A stretch of DNA of 64,000 bases from JAKANT01 sp035502095 (GTDB lineage: Bacteria; Pseudomonadota; Gammaproteobacteria; Burkholderiales; Burkholderiaceae_F), in contig DATJUX010000008.1 in assembly GCA_035502095.1 (NCBI GenBank), forward strand, positions 1-64,000, in the 5' to 3' direction. The notes under the pieces were generated by a model, which was not told the DNA's origin, searched no databases, and was given only the letters and a program-made list of their open reading frames with translations. The position numbers and the translations under genes were made by a program. Every line of letters begins with the position of its first letter. Within the stretch, counting starts at the first letter, position 1. Positions 1-7,942 of the stretch are shown here, piece after piece.

Positions 1-446
1 CGGCGATAAACGCCGGTATCTCCGTTTCGCGCGTCGGCGGCGCGGCGCAGACCAAGGTGATCAAGAAGCTGGGGGGCGGCGTCCGCCTGGCGCTCGCGCA
101 GTACCGCGAACTCGCCGCGTTCGCCCAGTTCGCCTCGGACCTGGACGAAGCCACCCGCAAGCAGCTCGAGCGCGGGCGCATGGTGACGGAACTGATGAAG
201 CAGCCGCAGTACCAGCCGCTTCAAGTCTGGGAGCAGGCCGCGACGCTGTTCGCAGTCAACAACCAGTACTTCGACGATATCGAAGTGAAGAATGCGTTGA
301 ATGTGGAAAGGGCGCTGCGCGAGTACCTGAAGAGCAAGCATTCGGCCCTGATCGAGCGCATCGAGGCGAGCAAGGACCTGCCCAAGGAAGACGAAGAGGC
401 CTTGCACGCTGCGATCAAGGACTTCAAGAAGTCCGGCGCGTACTGA
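1..446 (+). CDS. atpA: ATP synthase F1 subunit alpha, C-terminal part (5' end outside window)
   Basis: The frame is open from base 3, so the gene begins upstream; about 147 C-terminal residues are visible. The segment GISVSRVGGAAQTKVIK, followed by GGGVRLALAQYRELAAF, is the highly conserved end of the nucleotide-binding domain and the start of the helical C-terminal domain of alpha. Alpha forms the non-catalytic nucleotide sites of the alpha3beta3 ring in the cytoplasmic F1 head. The gene ends 23 bases before atpG, in the usual alpha-gamma-beta-epsilon order. Nothing unusual is seen in the visible part. Confidence 0.97.
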   Translation, partial: AINAGISVSRVGGAAQTKVIKKLGGGVRLALAQYRELAAFAQFASDLDEATRKQLERGRMVTELMKQPQYQPLQVWEQAATLFAVNNQYFDDIEVKNALNVERALREYLKSKHSALIERIEASKDLPKEDEEALHAAIKDFKKSGAY

Positions 447-469
447 AAGAGAAACGCGCAGGTATCGCC

Positions 470-1351
470 ATGCCGAGCACCAAGGAAATCCGCGTCAAGA
501 TCAAGAGCGTGCAAAGCACGCGCAAGATCACCAAGGCGATGGAAATGGTGGCCGCGAGCAAGATGCGCAAGGCACAGGATCGCATGCGTCGTGCGCGGCC
601 GTACGGGGACAAGATCCGCAACATCGTCGCCCACCTTGCGCGCGCGAACCCCGAATACAAGCACCCCTTCGCCATTCCCCGGCCCGAGCTGCGCAACGCC
701 GGGCTGATCATGGTGACGACCGACAAGGGTCTTTGCGGCGGGCTGAACACCAACATCCAGCGCGCCGTGCTGGCCCGGGTCAAGCAGTGGGAGGCCGGTG
801 GCGTCAAGTTCGTCGCGACGGCGATCGGCAGCAGAGGCTTTGGCTTTCTGCAGCGGCTGAAGGCCAACCTCGTGTCGAACGTCGTGCAGCTGGGCGACAC
901 GCCGCACCTCGACCGGGTCGAGAAGGCGGTCAGGGTGCAGCTCGATCTCTATTCGGCGGGCAAGATCGACGGCGTCTTCATCGCGTACTCGCGTTTCATC
1001 AACACGATGAAGCAGGAGCCTGTGATCGAGCAGCTGGTGCCGCTCACCGACGAGAAGCTGGCGCAGACCGAGGAAGAGAAGCGCGCGTACTCATGGGACT
1101 ACATCTACGAGCCCGACGCGCGCACCGTGCTCAACGAACTGATGCGGCGCTACGGCGAAGCACTCATCTACCAGGCGCTCGCGGAAAACATGGCGTGCGA
1201 GCAGAGCGCGCGCATGGTGGCGATGAAAGCGGCGTCCGACAACGCCAAGAAGCTCATCGACGAGCTGGAGCTCGGCTACAACAAGACGCGCCAGGCCGGC
1301 ATCACGAAGGAAATTTCGGAGATCGTCGGCGGCGCAGCGGCGATCGGCTGA
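470..1351 (+). CDS. atpG: ATP synthase F1 subunit gamma
   Basis: This 293-residue protein is the central rotor shaft of F1, coupling Fo rotation to catalysis in the alpha3beta3 ring. The N-terminus has the family pattern (IRVKIKSVQSTRKITKAMEM), the first of the two long coiled-coil helices. The C-terminus (ARMVAMKAASDNAKKLIDEL, then a TRQAGITKEISEIVGGAAA stretch) is the second coiled-coil helix. Length is normal for proteobacterial gamma. It is the second gene visible in the atp operon and is followed by atpD after 44 bases. Confidence 0.98.
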   Translation: MPSTKEIRVKIKSVQSTRKITKAMEMVAASKMRKAQDRMRRARPYGDKIRNIVAHLARANPEYKHPFAIPRPELRNAGLIMVTTDKGLCGGLNTNIQRAVLARVKQWEAGGVKFVATAIGSRGFGFLQRLKANLVSNVVQLGDTPHLDRVEKAVRVQLDLYSAGKIDGVFIAYSRFINTMKQEPVIEQLVPLTDEKLAQTEEEKRAYSWDYIYEPDARTVLNELMRRYGEALIYQALAENMACEQSARMVAMKAASDNAKKLIDELELGYNKTRQAGITKEISEIVGGAAAIG

Positions 1352-1395
1352 CCGCAACGCCGCAAATCGAAACCAACTGCCATTGAGGAACCAGC

Positions 1396-2817
1396 ATGAG
1401 CACCGGCACCATTGTTCAATGCATCGGCGCGGTGGTCGACGTCGAGTTTCCCCGCGAGGAGATGCCGCGGGTCTATGACGCACTGATCCTGGAGCCGGAT
1501 GCCAGCAACAAGCTGGTCGAGCAGGGTCTTACGTTCGAAATCCAGCAACAGTTGGGCGACGGCGTGGTCCGCACCATCGCGCTCGGCTCCTCGGACGGCA
1601 TCCGGCGCGGGATGAAGGTGCGCAGCACCGGCGAAGGTATCAAGGTGCCTGTGGGTCCCGGCGTTCTCGGGCGCGTGATGGACATCCTCGGGCGGCCGAT
1701 CGACGAGCGCGGGCCGATCCAGAGCGACGAGCTGCGCGAAATCCACCGTGCGGCGCCGAAGTTCGAGGACCTGTCGCCGTCGGCGGAACTGCTCGAAACC
1801 GGCATCAAGGTGATCGACCTGGTATGCCCGTTCGCCAAGGGCGGAAAAGTCGGGCTGTTCGGCGGCGCCGGCGTGGGCAAGACGGTCAACATGCTCGAGC
1901 TGATCAACAATATCGCCAAGGAACATTCAGGCTTGTCGGTGTTCGCCGGCGTCGGCGAGCGCACGCGCGAGGGCAACGACTTCTATCACGAGATGTCGGA
2001 TGCCAAGGTCATCGTGCAGGAAGACCTCTCGAAGTCGAAGGTGGCGATGGTCTTCGGGCAGATGAACGAGCCTCCGGGCAACCGCCTGCGCGTCGGCCTG
2101 ACCGGCCTGACGATGGCGGAACGCTTCCGTGATGAAGGCCGCGACATTCTCTTCTTCGTCGACAACATCTATCGCTACACGCTTGCAGGCACCGAAGTCT
2201 CGGCGCTGCTCGGCCGCATGCCGTCGGCGGTGGGTTACCAGCCGACCCTGGCTGAGGAGATGGGCCGCCTGCAGGAGCGCATCACGTCCACCAAGAACGG
2301 CTCGATCACGTCGATCCAGGCCGTGTATGTCCCCGCCGACGACCTGACCGACCCGTCGCCGGCGACGACGTTCGCCCACCTGGACGCGACACTGGTTCTG
2401 AGTCGCGACATCGCGGCGCTCGGCATCTACCCGGCAGTCGATCCTCTCGACTCTACCTCGCGCCAGGTCGATCCGCACATCATCGGCGAGGAGCACTACA
2501 ACACCACGCGCGCCGTTCAGGCCACCCTGCAGCGCTACAAGGAACTGCGCGACATCATCGCGATTCTCGGCATGGACGAGCTGTCGCCGGAGGACAAGCT
2601 TGCGGTGGCGCGCGCGCGCAAGATCCAGCGCTTCTTGTCGCAGCCATTCCACGTCGCGGAGGTGTTCACCGGCTCGCCGGGCAAGTACGTCCCGCTCAAG
2701 GAGACGATCCGCGGCTTCAAGATGATCGTCGAAGGCGAGTGCGACGCCGTGCCGGAGCAGGCGTTCTACATGGTCGGGACGATCGATGAGGCGCTGGAAA
2801 AGGCCAAGAAGCTCTAG
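1396..2817 (+). CDS. atpD: ATP synthase F1 subunit beta (catalytic)
   Basis: This is the catalytic subunit, 473 residues, which makes ATP from ADP and phosphate. The Walker A loop GGAGVGKT lies at residues 156-163 and the general-base glutamate is Glu188 within GVGERTREGND. The DELSEED-like loop that contacts gamma reads DELSPED near residue 394. The start ATG at 1396 has GAGGAACC upstream, a good ribosome binding site. The protein is full length with all catalytic motifs intact. It is followed closely by atpC, as in most Proteobacteria. Confidence 0.99.
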   Translation: MSTGTIVQCIGAVVDVEFPREEMPRVYDALILEPDASNKLVEQGLTFEIQQQLGDGVVRTIALGSSDGIRRGMKVRSTGEGIKVPVGPGVLGRVMDILGRPIDERGPIQSDELREIHRAAPKFEDLSPSAELLETGIKVIDLVCPFAKGGKVGLFGGAGVGKTVNMLELINNIAKEHSGLSVFAGVGERTREGNDFYHEMSDAKVIVQEDLSKSKVAMVFGQMNEPPGNRLRVGLTGLTMAERFRDEGRDILFFVDNIYRYTLAGTEVSALLGRMPSAVGYQPTLAEEMGRLQERITSTKNGSITSIQAVYVPADDLTDPSPATTFAHLDATLVLSRDIAALGIYPAVDPLDSTSRQVDPHIIGEEHYNTTRAVQATLQRYKELRDIIAILGMDELSPEDKLAVARARKIQRFLSQPFHVAEVFTGSPGKYVPLKETIRGFKMIVEGECDAVPEQAFYMVGTIDEALEKAKKL

Positions 2818-2834
2818 GCCGGGCGGAGACGGGG

Positions 2835-3251
2835 ATGGCGGCGACGATGCGCGTTGACGTGGTTTCGGCCGAGGAGAGCATCTTCTCCGGTGATGCCGAG
2901 TTCGTCGTGCTGCCGGGCGCGGCGGGCGAACTCGGGATCTATCCGCGCCATACTCCGCTGATCACCGGGGTCAAGCCGGGTGTGGTTCGCATCCGCGTCC
3001 CGGGTCAGGCCGAAGAGGAAAACGTCTTCATCTCGGGCGGCATTCTCGAGATCCAGCCAACCGTCGTCACCGTTCTGGCCGATGTCGCGATCCGCGGTCA
3101 CGATCTCGACGAGGCGAAGGCGCACGATGCGATGCGCCAGGCCGAGGAGCAATTGCGCAGCAAGTCCGACAAGCTCGAGATTGCCAAGGTTGAAGCGGAG
3201 ATCTCGTCGCTCGCGGCGCAACTCGCTGCAATCAAGAAGCTGCGCGAATAA
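2835..3251 (+). CDS. atpC: ATP synthase F1 subunit epsilon
   Basis: This 138-residue subunit binds gamma and the c-ring and inhibits ATP hydrolysis. The N-terminal beta-sandwich shows DVVSAEESIFSGDAEFVVLPG and GELGIYPRHTPLITGVKPG, which closely match the family. The C-terminal 50 residues are the two-helix inhibitory hairpin. ATG 2835 gives a few extra residues before MRVDVVSAEE; ATG 2847 is a possible alternative start. It is the last gene of the atp operon, followed 22 bases later by a strong hairpin terminator. Confidence 0.97.
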   Translation: MAATMRVDVVSAEESIFSGDAEFVVLPGAAGELGIYPRHTPLITGVKPGVVRIRVPGQAEEENVFISGGILEIQPTVVTVLADVAIRGHDLDEAKAHDAMRQAEEQLRSKSDKLEIAKVEAEISSLAAQLAAIKKLRE

Positions 3252-3273
3252 GCGCGGGCGGTCTTGCACAGAG

Positions 3274-3303
3274 CGGGTGGCATGCTGCCGCCCGTTTTTC
3301 TTT
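3274..3303 (+). terminator. Rho-independent terminator of the atp operon
   Basis: The arms CGGGTGGC (3274-3281) and GCCGCCCG (3287-3294) form an eight-pair stem with one G-U pair and a five-base loop. TTTTTCTTT follows directly. It lies just after atpC and closes the operon. Confidence 0.88.
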
Positions 3304-3487
3304 GGCCCGCAGGTCGCGGCGCGTGGCGCTTTTGCGTCTCGAGATTTTCATGAAATCCGCCACAGGCGCATGTTGCGCGCACAGGCCGGCTTCTAGACTC
3401 ATGGTGCTCGCAAGGCCGTCGCGAGCGGCGGGGCGACCTCGATGCACGCGCACTCCCGCGGCGGACGGACCGAGCGGAGGAGACGCC

Positions 3488-5632
3488 ATGCAGCATCATC
3501 GGGACGGCAGACCACGCCGTCGCGCCTTCGTCAGGGCCAACGTGCTTACCGTCGCGGCGGCGCTCGCGCCCGGCGCGCTGGCACAGACGGCCGCGCCCCC
3601 GCCCGCAGAGGAACCGCAGCCGCTCAATCCGGTGGTCGTGACCGCAACGCGCACCGAACGGCGACTGGTGGACGTTCCGGCGTCGGTCGAGCTGATCGAG
3701 CGCGACACGATTCGCGACGCGCAGCTGCGCGTCAATCTCTCGGAGAGCCTGGCGCAGGTTCCTGGCGTCGTCGTGCTCAACCGCCAGAACTACGCGCAGG
3801 ACCTGCAGATCTCGATTCGCGGATTCGGCGCGCGCTCGACCTTCGGCATACGCGGGGTTCGCCTCTACGTCGACGGTGTGCCGGCGTCGTTCCCGGACGG
3901 CCAGGGGCAGGTGTCGCACTTTTCGCTCAATGCAGCCGACCGCATCGAGGTGCTGCGCGGTCCCTTCTCTGCGCTCTACGGCAATTCGTCCGGGGGCGTC
4001 ATTTCGTTTACCACGTTGCTGAAACCGCAGGCGCCGGTGTTCGAACCCACGGCCGCGTACGGCTCGAACAACACGTGGCGGGTCGGCTTCAGCGGCACGG
4101 GTGGCGATCAGCAGAATGCATTCCTGGTCGACGCCGGGCGCTTCCACACCGATGGCGAACGCGACCACAGCGAAGCGCAACGCGACACCGCGACGATTCG
4201 CACCGCGTTCCTCGATTCACCGCTCGGCGAAGTGCGGCTTTCCCTCAACGCGCTTTCGATGCCGGGGGCGCAAGATCCGCTCGGCCTGACGCGGAACCAG
4301 ATGCAGCTGGATCCGAAGGCGGCCTCGCCGCAGGCACTGCAGTTCGACACGCGGAAGAGCACGCGCCAGGGCACAGCCGGTGCCGAAATCCGTTCCCACA
4401 TCGCGGCCGATACGACGCTGACCACGTCGATATGGATCGGCAGGCGCGGTGTCACCCAGTACCAGGCGATCCCGGTCGCCGCGCAGCTTCCTTCGAGCAG
4501 CCCCGGCGGCGTGATCGACTTCGATCGCAGGTTCGGCGGCGGCGACCTGCGCGCGACGTTCGATACCGGACCGGTGACGACGAACGTCGGCATCGACGTG
4601 GAGGCGATGGATGAGGATCGCCGCGGATACGAGAACTTCATCGGCACCACGCTCGGCGTAAAGGGCGGGCTGCGGCGCGACGAGGTGAACAGGGTCGACT
4701 CGGTCGATCCTTACGTGCAGGCGGAGTGGCGCATCGGTGATGCCTGGCAACTGCATGCAGGCGCGCGCGCCTCGGAGGTTCGCTTCGAGTCCAAGGATCA
4801 CTACCTCGTCAATGGCGATGACTCGGGCTCGATCTCGTATTCGGCGGTGAACCCGACCGTCGGCCTGGTCTTCAAGCCGTTCCAGGCAATGAGCGTATAC
4901 GCGTCCTACGGGCGCGGGTTCGAGACGCCGACGTTGACCGAGCTTGCCTATCGTCCGGACGGCAGCGCGGGAATCAACACGTCGCTCCACGCCGCGCGCA
5001 GCAACAACTTCGAAGTCGGGGTCAAGAATCTGTGGACCCCGCGCATGCGTACGACGCTGGCGCTGTTCTCGATCCGCACCGACGATGAAATCGTCGTCGT
5101 CGCCAACTCGGCCGGCCGGGCCGCGTATGCAAATGCGACCCGCACGGCGCGCGACGGTGTCGAAGCCGAGTTCGAATGGGAACCGGTCGAGGCGCTGACC
5201 TTGATTGCGAGCGCGGCTGCGATCAACGCGCGCTTCACCGACGATTTCTACCAGTGCTCGACCACCGGCTGTGCGGTACCAAACGTGCTCGTGCCCGCGG
5301 GAAACAAGCTTCCTGCGGTGCCAGCGCGCACCGCGTATCTCGAAGCACGATATCGGAACCCGCTCGCCGACGTCTCGCTGGCCTTCCGCGCGCAGTCACT
5401 GATGTACGTCAACAACGCAAACGCAGACCGCGCAGCAGGCTACGGAGTGGTGAACCTCGCCTTTGCCCGGACATTCCAAGTGGGTTCGACCAAGCCACGT
5501 GGCTTTTTCCGAATCGACAATCTTCTCGATCGCAATTACGTCGGCTCGGTCATCGTCGAAGAGACGAGCGGTCGGTTCTTCGAGCCGGCGCCCGAGCGGA
5601 CCCTCCTGGTCGGAGTCGATTGGCCCCTGTAG
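3488..5632 (+). CDS. TonB-dependent outer-membrane receptor, substrate unknown
   Basis: This is a 714-residue TonB-dependent transporter. ATG 3488 is chosen because GGAGGAG sits just upstream and a signal peptide follows (basic start, then LTVAAALAPGALAQ). A TonB-box-like segment (NPVVVTATRTE) begins the mature protein. The plug domain contains LSESLAQVPGVVVLNR, SIRGFGARS and RIEVLRGPFSALYGNSSGGV. The rest is a 22-strand-type barrel with frequent aromatic strand ends. The final residues are VDWPL, so the last residue is not aromatic. The ligand is not evident: no Fur box or riboswitch was recognised upstream, and neighbours give no clue. An iron-chelate or cobalamin role is possible but unproved. 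Confidence 0.9.
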   Translation: MQHHRDGRPRRRAFVRANVLTVAAALAPGALAQTAAPPPAEEPQPLNPVVVTATRTERRLVDVPASVELIERDTIRDAQLRVNLSESLAQVPGVVVLNRQNYAQDLQISIRGFGARSTFGIRGVRLYVDGVPASFPDGQGQVSHFSLNAADRIEVLRGPFSALYGNSSGGVISFTTLLKPQAPVFEPTAAYGSNNTWRVGFSGTGGDQQNAFLVDAGRFHTDGERDHSEAQRDTATIRTAFLDSPLGEVRLSLNALSMPGAQDPLGLTRNQMQLDPKAASPQALQFDTRKSTRQGTAGAEIRSHIAADTTLTTSIWIGRRGVTQYQAIPVAAQLPSSSPGGVIDFDRRFGGGDLRATFDTGPVTTNVGIDVEAMDEDRRGYENFIGTTLGVKGGLRRDEVNRVDSVDPYVQAEWRIGDAWQLHAGARASEVRFESKDHYLVNGDDSGSISYSAVNPTVGLVFKPFQAMSVYASYGRGFETPTLTELAYRPDGSAGINTSLHAARSNNFEVGVKNLWTPRMRTTLALFSIRTDDEIVVVANSAGRAAYANATRTARDGVEAEFEWEPVEALTLIASAAAINARFTDDFYQCSTTGCAVPNVLVPAGNKLPAVPARTAYLEARYRNPLADVSLAFRAQSLMYVNNANADRAAGYGVVNLAFARTFQVGSTKPRGFFRIDNLLDRNYVGSVIVEETSGRFFEPAPERTLLVGVDWPL

Positions 5633-5861
5633 CCCCGGGCTGGCCCGTGGATGCGAAGCAGTGCGCCAGAACGCCGTGGATGATCGGGTTGCGGCCGTCA
5701 TGAAGCGCATCTGAATGCACTGCATCATCCATCTGGATTGCGTTGTGGTTGTGTCAACCACGTATGCGCCGGGCCGTTAGCGGTCACGGGCCTGTGTGAT
5801 CGACCAGAGAGATCGAAACGCGGGATCCGTTTTTTTCCAACTACCGTTCCGGGAACTCACG

Positions 5862-6056
5862 ATGCAAAAACTGCTTGCTGCTCTGATCGCGACCCTGTTT
5901 GCCGCCGGCGTTGCCGTCGCACAGGAAAAGAAGGACGAGAAGAAGGACGCCACCAAGGAGGCAAAGCCGGCGGCCGAGGCCAAGAAGGACTCGACCAAGC
6001 ACACCGGCAAGAAGGACCACAAGAAGGAAGAGAAGAAGGAAGAAGCCAAGAAGTAA
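5862..6056 (+). CDS. Small secreted Lys/Glu/Ala-rich protein
   Basis: This 64-residue product has a clean Sec signal peptide (MQKLLAALIATLFAAGVAVA followed by Q). The mature part is almost entirely Lys, Glu, Asp and Ala with one short TKHTGKKDHKK segment. It has no cysteine, hydrophobic core or recognisable domain and is probably disordered in the periplasm. ATG 5862 is chosen because it begins the signal peptide; an in-frame start at 5796 would add a non-signal leader. A strong terminator follows at 6079. Similar low-complexity exported proteins occur widely in Betaproteobacteria with no assigned function. Confidence 0.65.
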   Translation: MQKLLAALIATLFAAGVAVAQEKKDEKKDATKEAKPAAEAKKDSTKHTGKKDHKKEEKKEEAKK

Positions 6057-6078
6057 GCTGGCTCGCAGCGCCCTCCAA

Positions 6079-6103
6079 GGGCAGACGTCGCGTCTGCCCT
6101 TTT
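6079..6103. terminator. Terminator between convergent genes
   Basis: GGGCAGACG (6079-6087) and CGTCTGCCC (6091-6099) are perfectly complementary around a TCG loop, followed by TTTT on the plus strand. It ends the small secreted protein gene. The stem lies just past the 3' end of the minus-strand DUF167 gene, but only the plus-strand side has a T tract. Confidence 0.85.
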
Positions 6104-6501
6104 CATTTCCGTCCCGGCCTCGGTAGTGCGGCATCGAGGCGGCTTGCGATGTCCGCTGCGACTGCATCTTCGATCCGGACCATCTTGTCGCGACCGGCCG
6201 CCCCTCGTTCAAGGTGCAGCTGGCGCCGCGGCCGGCGCAACACCGAGGCCAGATAGTCGAGCAGCGCCGCGTTCGCCTTGCCTTCGACCGGAGGCGCGTC
6301 GATCGCGATCTTCAGGCGGCCGTTGTACGGCCCGAGCACCGCGGCGACCTTCGACCCCGGGCGCACGTGCAGGTGAAGCAGCGCGTCCGGTCCGGACTGC
6401 CGCAACCATTCGCGCTGCTCGCTATCGACGTGCGTGCGAGAATCGAGCGGCTCGGCCGGCTCACCCTGCTTGCGATCCCGCCGCCCTTCGCGTGAAGCCA
6501 A
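6103..6501 (-). CDS. DUF167 (YggU-like) family protein
   Basis: This ORF encodes up to 132 residues. The second half is the DUF167 fold: LHLHVRPGSKVAAVLGPY, GRLKIAIDAPPVEGKANAAL, then LERGAAGRDKMVRI, matching the family pattern of VxPGxK, APPVxGKAN and GxxxRxKxxxI. The molecular function of the family is unknown. The open frame reaches a TTG at 6501, which overlaps the divergent hemE start. The first 35 residues are low-complexity and not part of the domain, so the true start is probably further in, for example a TTG shortly before the domain. Confidence 0.75.
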   Translation of the reverse strand: MASREGRRDRKQGEPAEPLDSRTHVDSEQREWLRQSGPDALLHLHVRPGSKVAAVLGPYNGRLKIAIDAPPVEGKANAALLDYLASVLRRPRRQLHLERGAAGRDKMVRIEDAVAADIASRLDAALPRPGRK

Positions 6502-7574
6502 CGAACGACACCTTCCTGCGCGCCTTGTTGCGCGAACCCACCGAGTACACGCCGATCTGGCTGATGCGCCAGGCCGGCCGCTATCTGCCGGAATACAACG
6601 CGACGCGCAAACGTGCGGGCAGCTTCCTCGGACTCGCCAAGTCGCCCGCTTACGCCACCGAGGTCACGCTGCAGCCGCTCGATCGATTTGCGCTCGACGC
6701 CGCGATCCTTTTCTCCGACATCCTCACCGTGCCCGATGCCATGGGCCTTGGCTTGTACTTCGCCGAGGGCGAAGGCCCGCGGTTCGAGCGTCCGGTGCGT
6801 GACGAAGCCGACGTGGCGCAACTGACTGCGCCGGATCCCGAACTTTCGCTCGGGTACGTGCTCGACGCGGTGCGCGAGATCCGCCGGGCGCTGGCGAATC
6901 GAGTGCCGCTGATCGGTTTCTCGGGAAGTCCGTTCACGCTTGCCTGCTACATGGTCGAAGGCGGCGGGTCCGACGATTTCAGGTTGGTGAAGACGATGTT
7001 GTACTCACGGCCCGATCTCCTGCATCGTCTGCTTGCCGTGAATGCACGGGCCGTGACCGATTACCTCAATGCACAGATCGAAGCCGGCGCGCAGGCGGTG
7101 ATGATTTTCGATACCTGGGGCGGCATTCTCGCCGACGGCGCGTTCCAGGAATTCTCCCTTGCCTACCTGCGCGACGTAATCGGCGGCCTGCGTCGCGAGG
7201 CGGCGGGCGCGCCCGTGCCCTCGATCATCTTCACCAAGGGAGGCGGGCTGTGGCTCGAGCAGATCGCCGCGACGGGATGCTCGGCGGTCGGCCTCGACTG
7301 GACGGTCAATCTGCAGGCGGCGCGCCAACGGGTCGGCGCAACATGCGCGCTGCAGGGAAACCTCGACCCGATGATTCTCTTCGGCGGCGAGGCGGCGGTC
7401 CGTAACGGAGCCCGGGCGGTCCTCGACTCCTTCGGCGATCCCCGAAATGCCGACGGCACTTGGGATGGCCACGTCTTCAATCTCGGCCACGGGATCTCGC
7501 AACATTCGGCACCAGATATGGTGGCCGCTCTGGTTGAAACCGTGCATGACCACAGCCGGAAGCTGCGCTTATGA
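6492..7574 (+). CDS. hemE: Uroporphyrinogen decarboxylase
   Basis: HemE removes four carboxyl groups from uroporphyrinogen III to give coproporphyrinogen III in haem synthesis, in the cytoplasm. The 360-residue protein has the signature IWLMRQAGRYLPEY near the N-terminus with the substrate-binding Arg residues. The internal motifs VPLIGFSGSPFTLACYMVEGG and FNLGHGISQHSAPD are also diagnostic. The GTG at 6492 is chosen because it gives the standard N-terminus (KPTNDTFLRALLREPTEYTP); no strong Shine-Dalgarno sequence is visible. The 3' non-coding stretch up to priA is unusual and described separately. Confidence 0.97.
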   Translation: MKPTNDTFLRALLREPTEYTPIWLMRQAGRYLPEYNATRKRAGSFLGLAKSPAYATEVTLQPLDRFALDAAILFSDILTVPDAMGLGLYFAEGEGPRFERPVRDEADVAQLTAPDPELSLGYVLDAVREIRRALANRVPLIGFSGSPFTLACYMVEGGGSDDFRLVKTMLYSRPDLLHRLLAVNARAVTDYLNAQIEAGAQAVMIFDTWGGILADGAFQEFSLAYLRDVIGGLRREAAGAPVPSIIFTKGGGLWLEQIAATGCSAVGLDWTVNLQAARQRVGATCALQGNLDPMILFGGEAAVRNGARAVLDSFGDPRNADGTWDGHVFNLGHGISQHSAPDMVAALVETVHDHSRKLRL

Positions 7575-7710
7575 CCGGACGGCTTGGCTTCTCCCGCAAC
7601 ACATAGGGTGTCGCATCGGAAGCACGCGCGAGAAAATTTCCTCTCCGGGCTTGACTTATGCACAAAACGCCGACCCGCCTGATTTTATGCGGGTCTTCAG
7701 TGGTAGACGG

Positions 7711-7729
7711 GCGAAGAGCTTCGCTTTTT
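7711..7729 (+). terminator. Probable hemE terminator
   Basis: GCGAA (7711-7715), loop GAGC, TTCGC (7720-7724), then TTTTT. The stem is short, but the T tract and position after hemE support intrinsic termination. The stronger hairpin at 7672-7695 just upstream may help. Confidence 0.55.
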
Positions 7730-7831
7730 GATCGCAATGCATTGATTTGATTGAGCATGACACGATGGTGACCGGACTCGAGGCGCCGTCACCTGGCAAT
7801 TCCAGTTCTGCCCGCAAACTGTGCGAGCAAC

Positions 7832-7852
7832 TTCTCCACAAAGTTGTCCACA
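7832..7852. promoter_or_regulatory. Pair of DnaA-box-like 9-mers
   Basis: TTCTCCACA (7832-7840) and TTGTCCACA (7844-7852) lie in the same orientation with a three-base gap, each one mismatch from TTATCCACA. A third site, TTATGCACA (7656-7664), lies 170 bases upstream. Binding by DnaA is inferred only. Confidence 0.4.
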
Positions 7853-7942
7853 TTTCTTGGGTTGCGTTGCAGCGCCAGAAAATCAAAGAGTTAAAGCCCC
7901 ATATTGCAAGTTGAGCTAAGACCCTGAGCGGGCCGCTGCATC

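Larger units (their letters stand above)
7575..7942. other. hemE-priA intergenic region with hairpins and DnaA-box-like sites
   Basis: This 368-base stretch has no credible gene and is richer in A+T than its surroundings. It holds a perfect seven-pair hairpin, GACCCGC/GCGGGTC (7672-7695), and a short terminator-like hairpin ending in five T (7711-7729). Three sites differ by one base from the DnaA box TTATCCACA: 7656-7664, 7832-7840 and 7844-7852. A run rich in A and T follows (about 7865-7915). Confidence 0.6.

Noticed and set aside
3304..3487. Possible cobalamin riboswitch or Fur box before the first TonB receptor
   Set aside because: No B12 box (GCCACTG-like core) and no Fur-type A/T-rich palindrome was found; only an imperfect GATTT...AAATC repeat.
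5745..5761. GTGGTTG/CAACCAC hairpin
   Set aside because: Perfect seven-pair stem but no T tract and no gene nearby to terminate; purpose unclear, not called.
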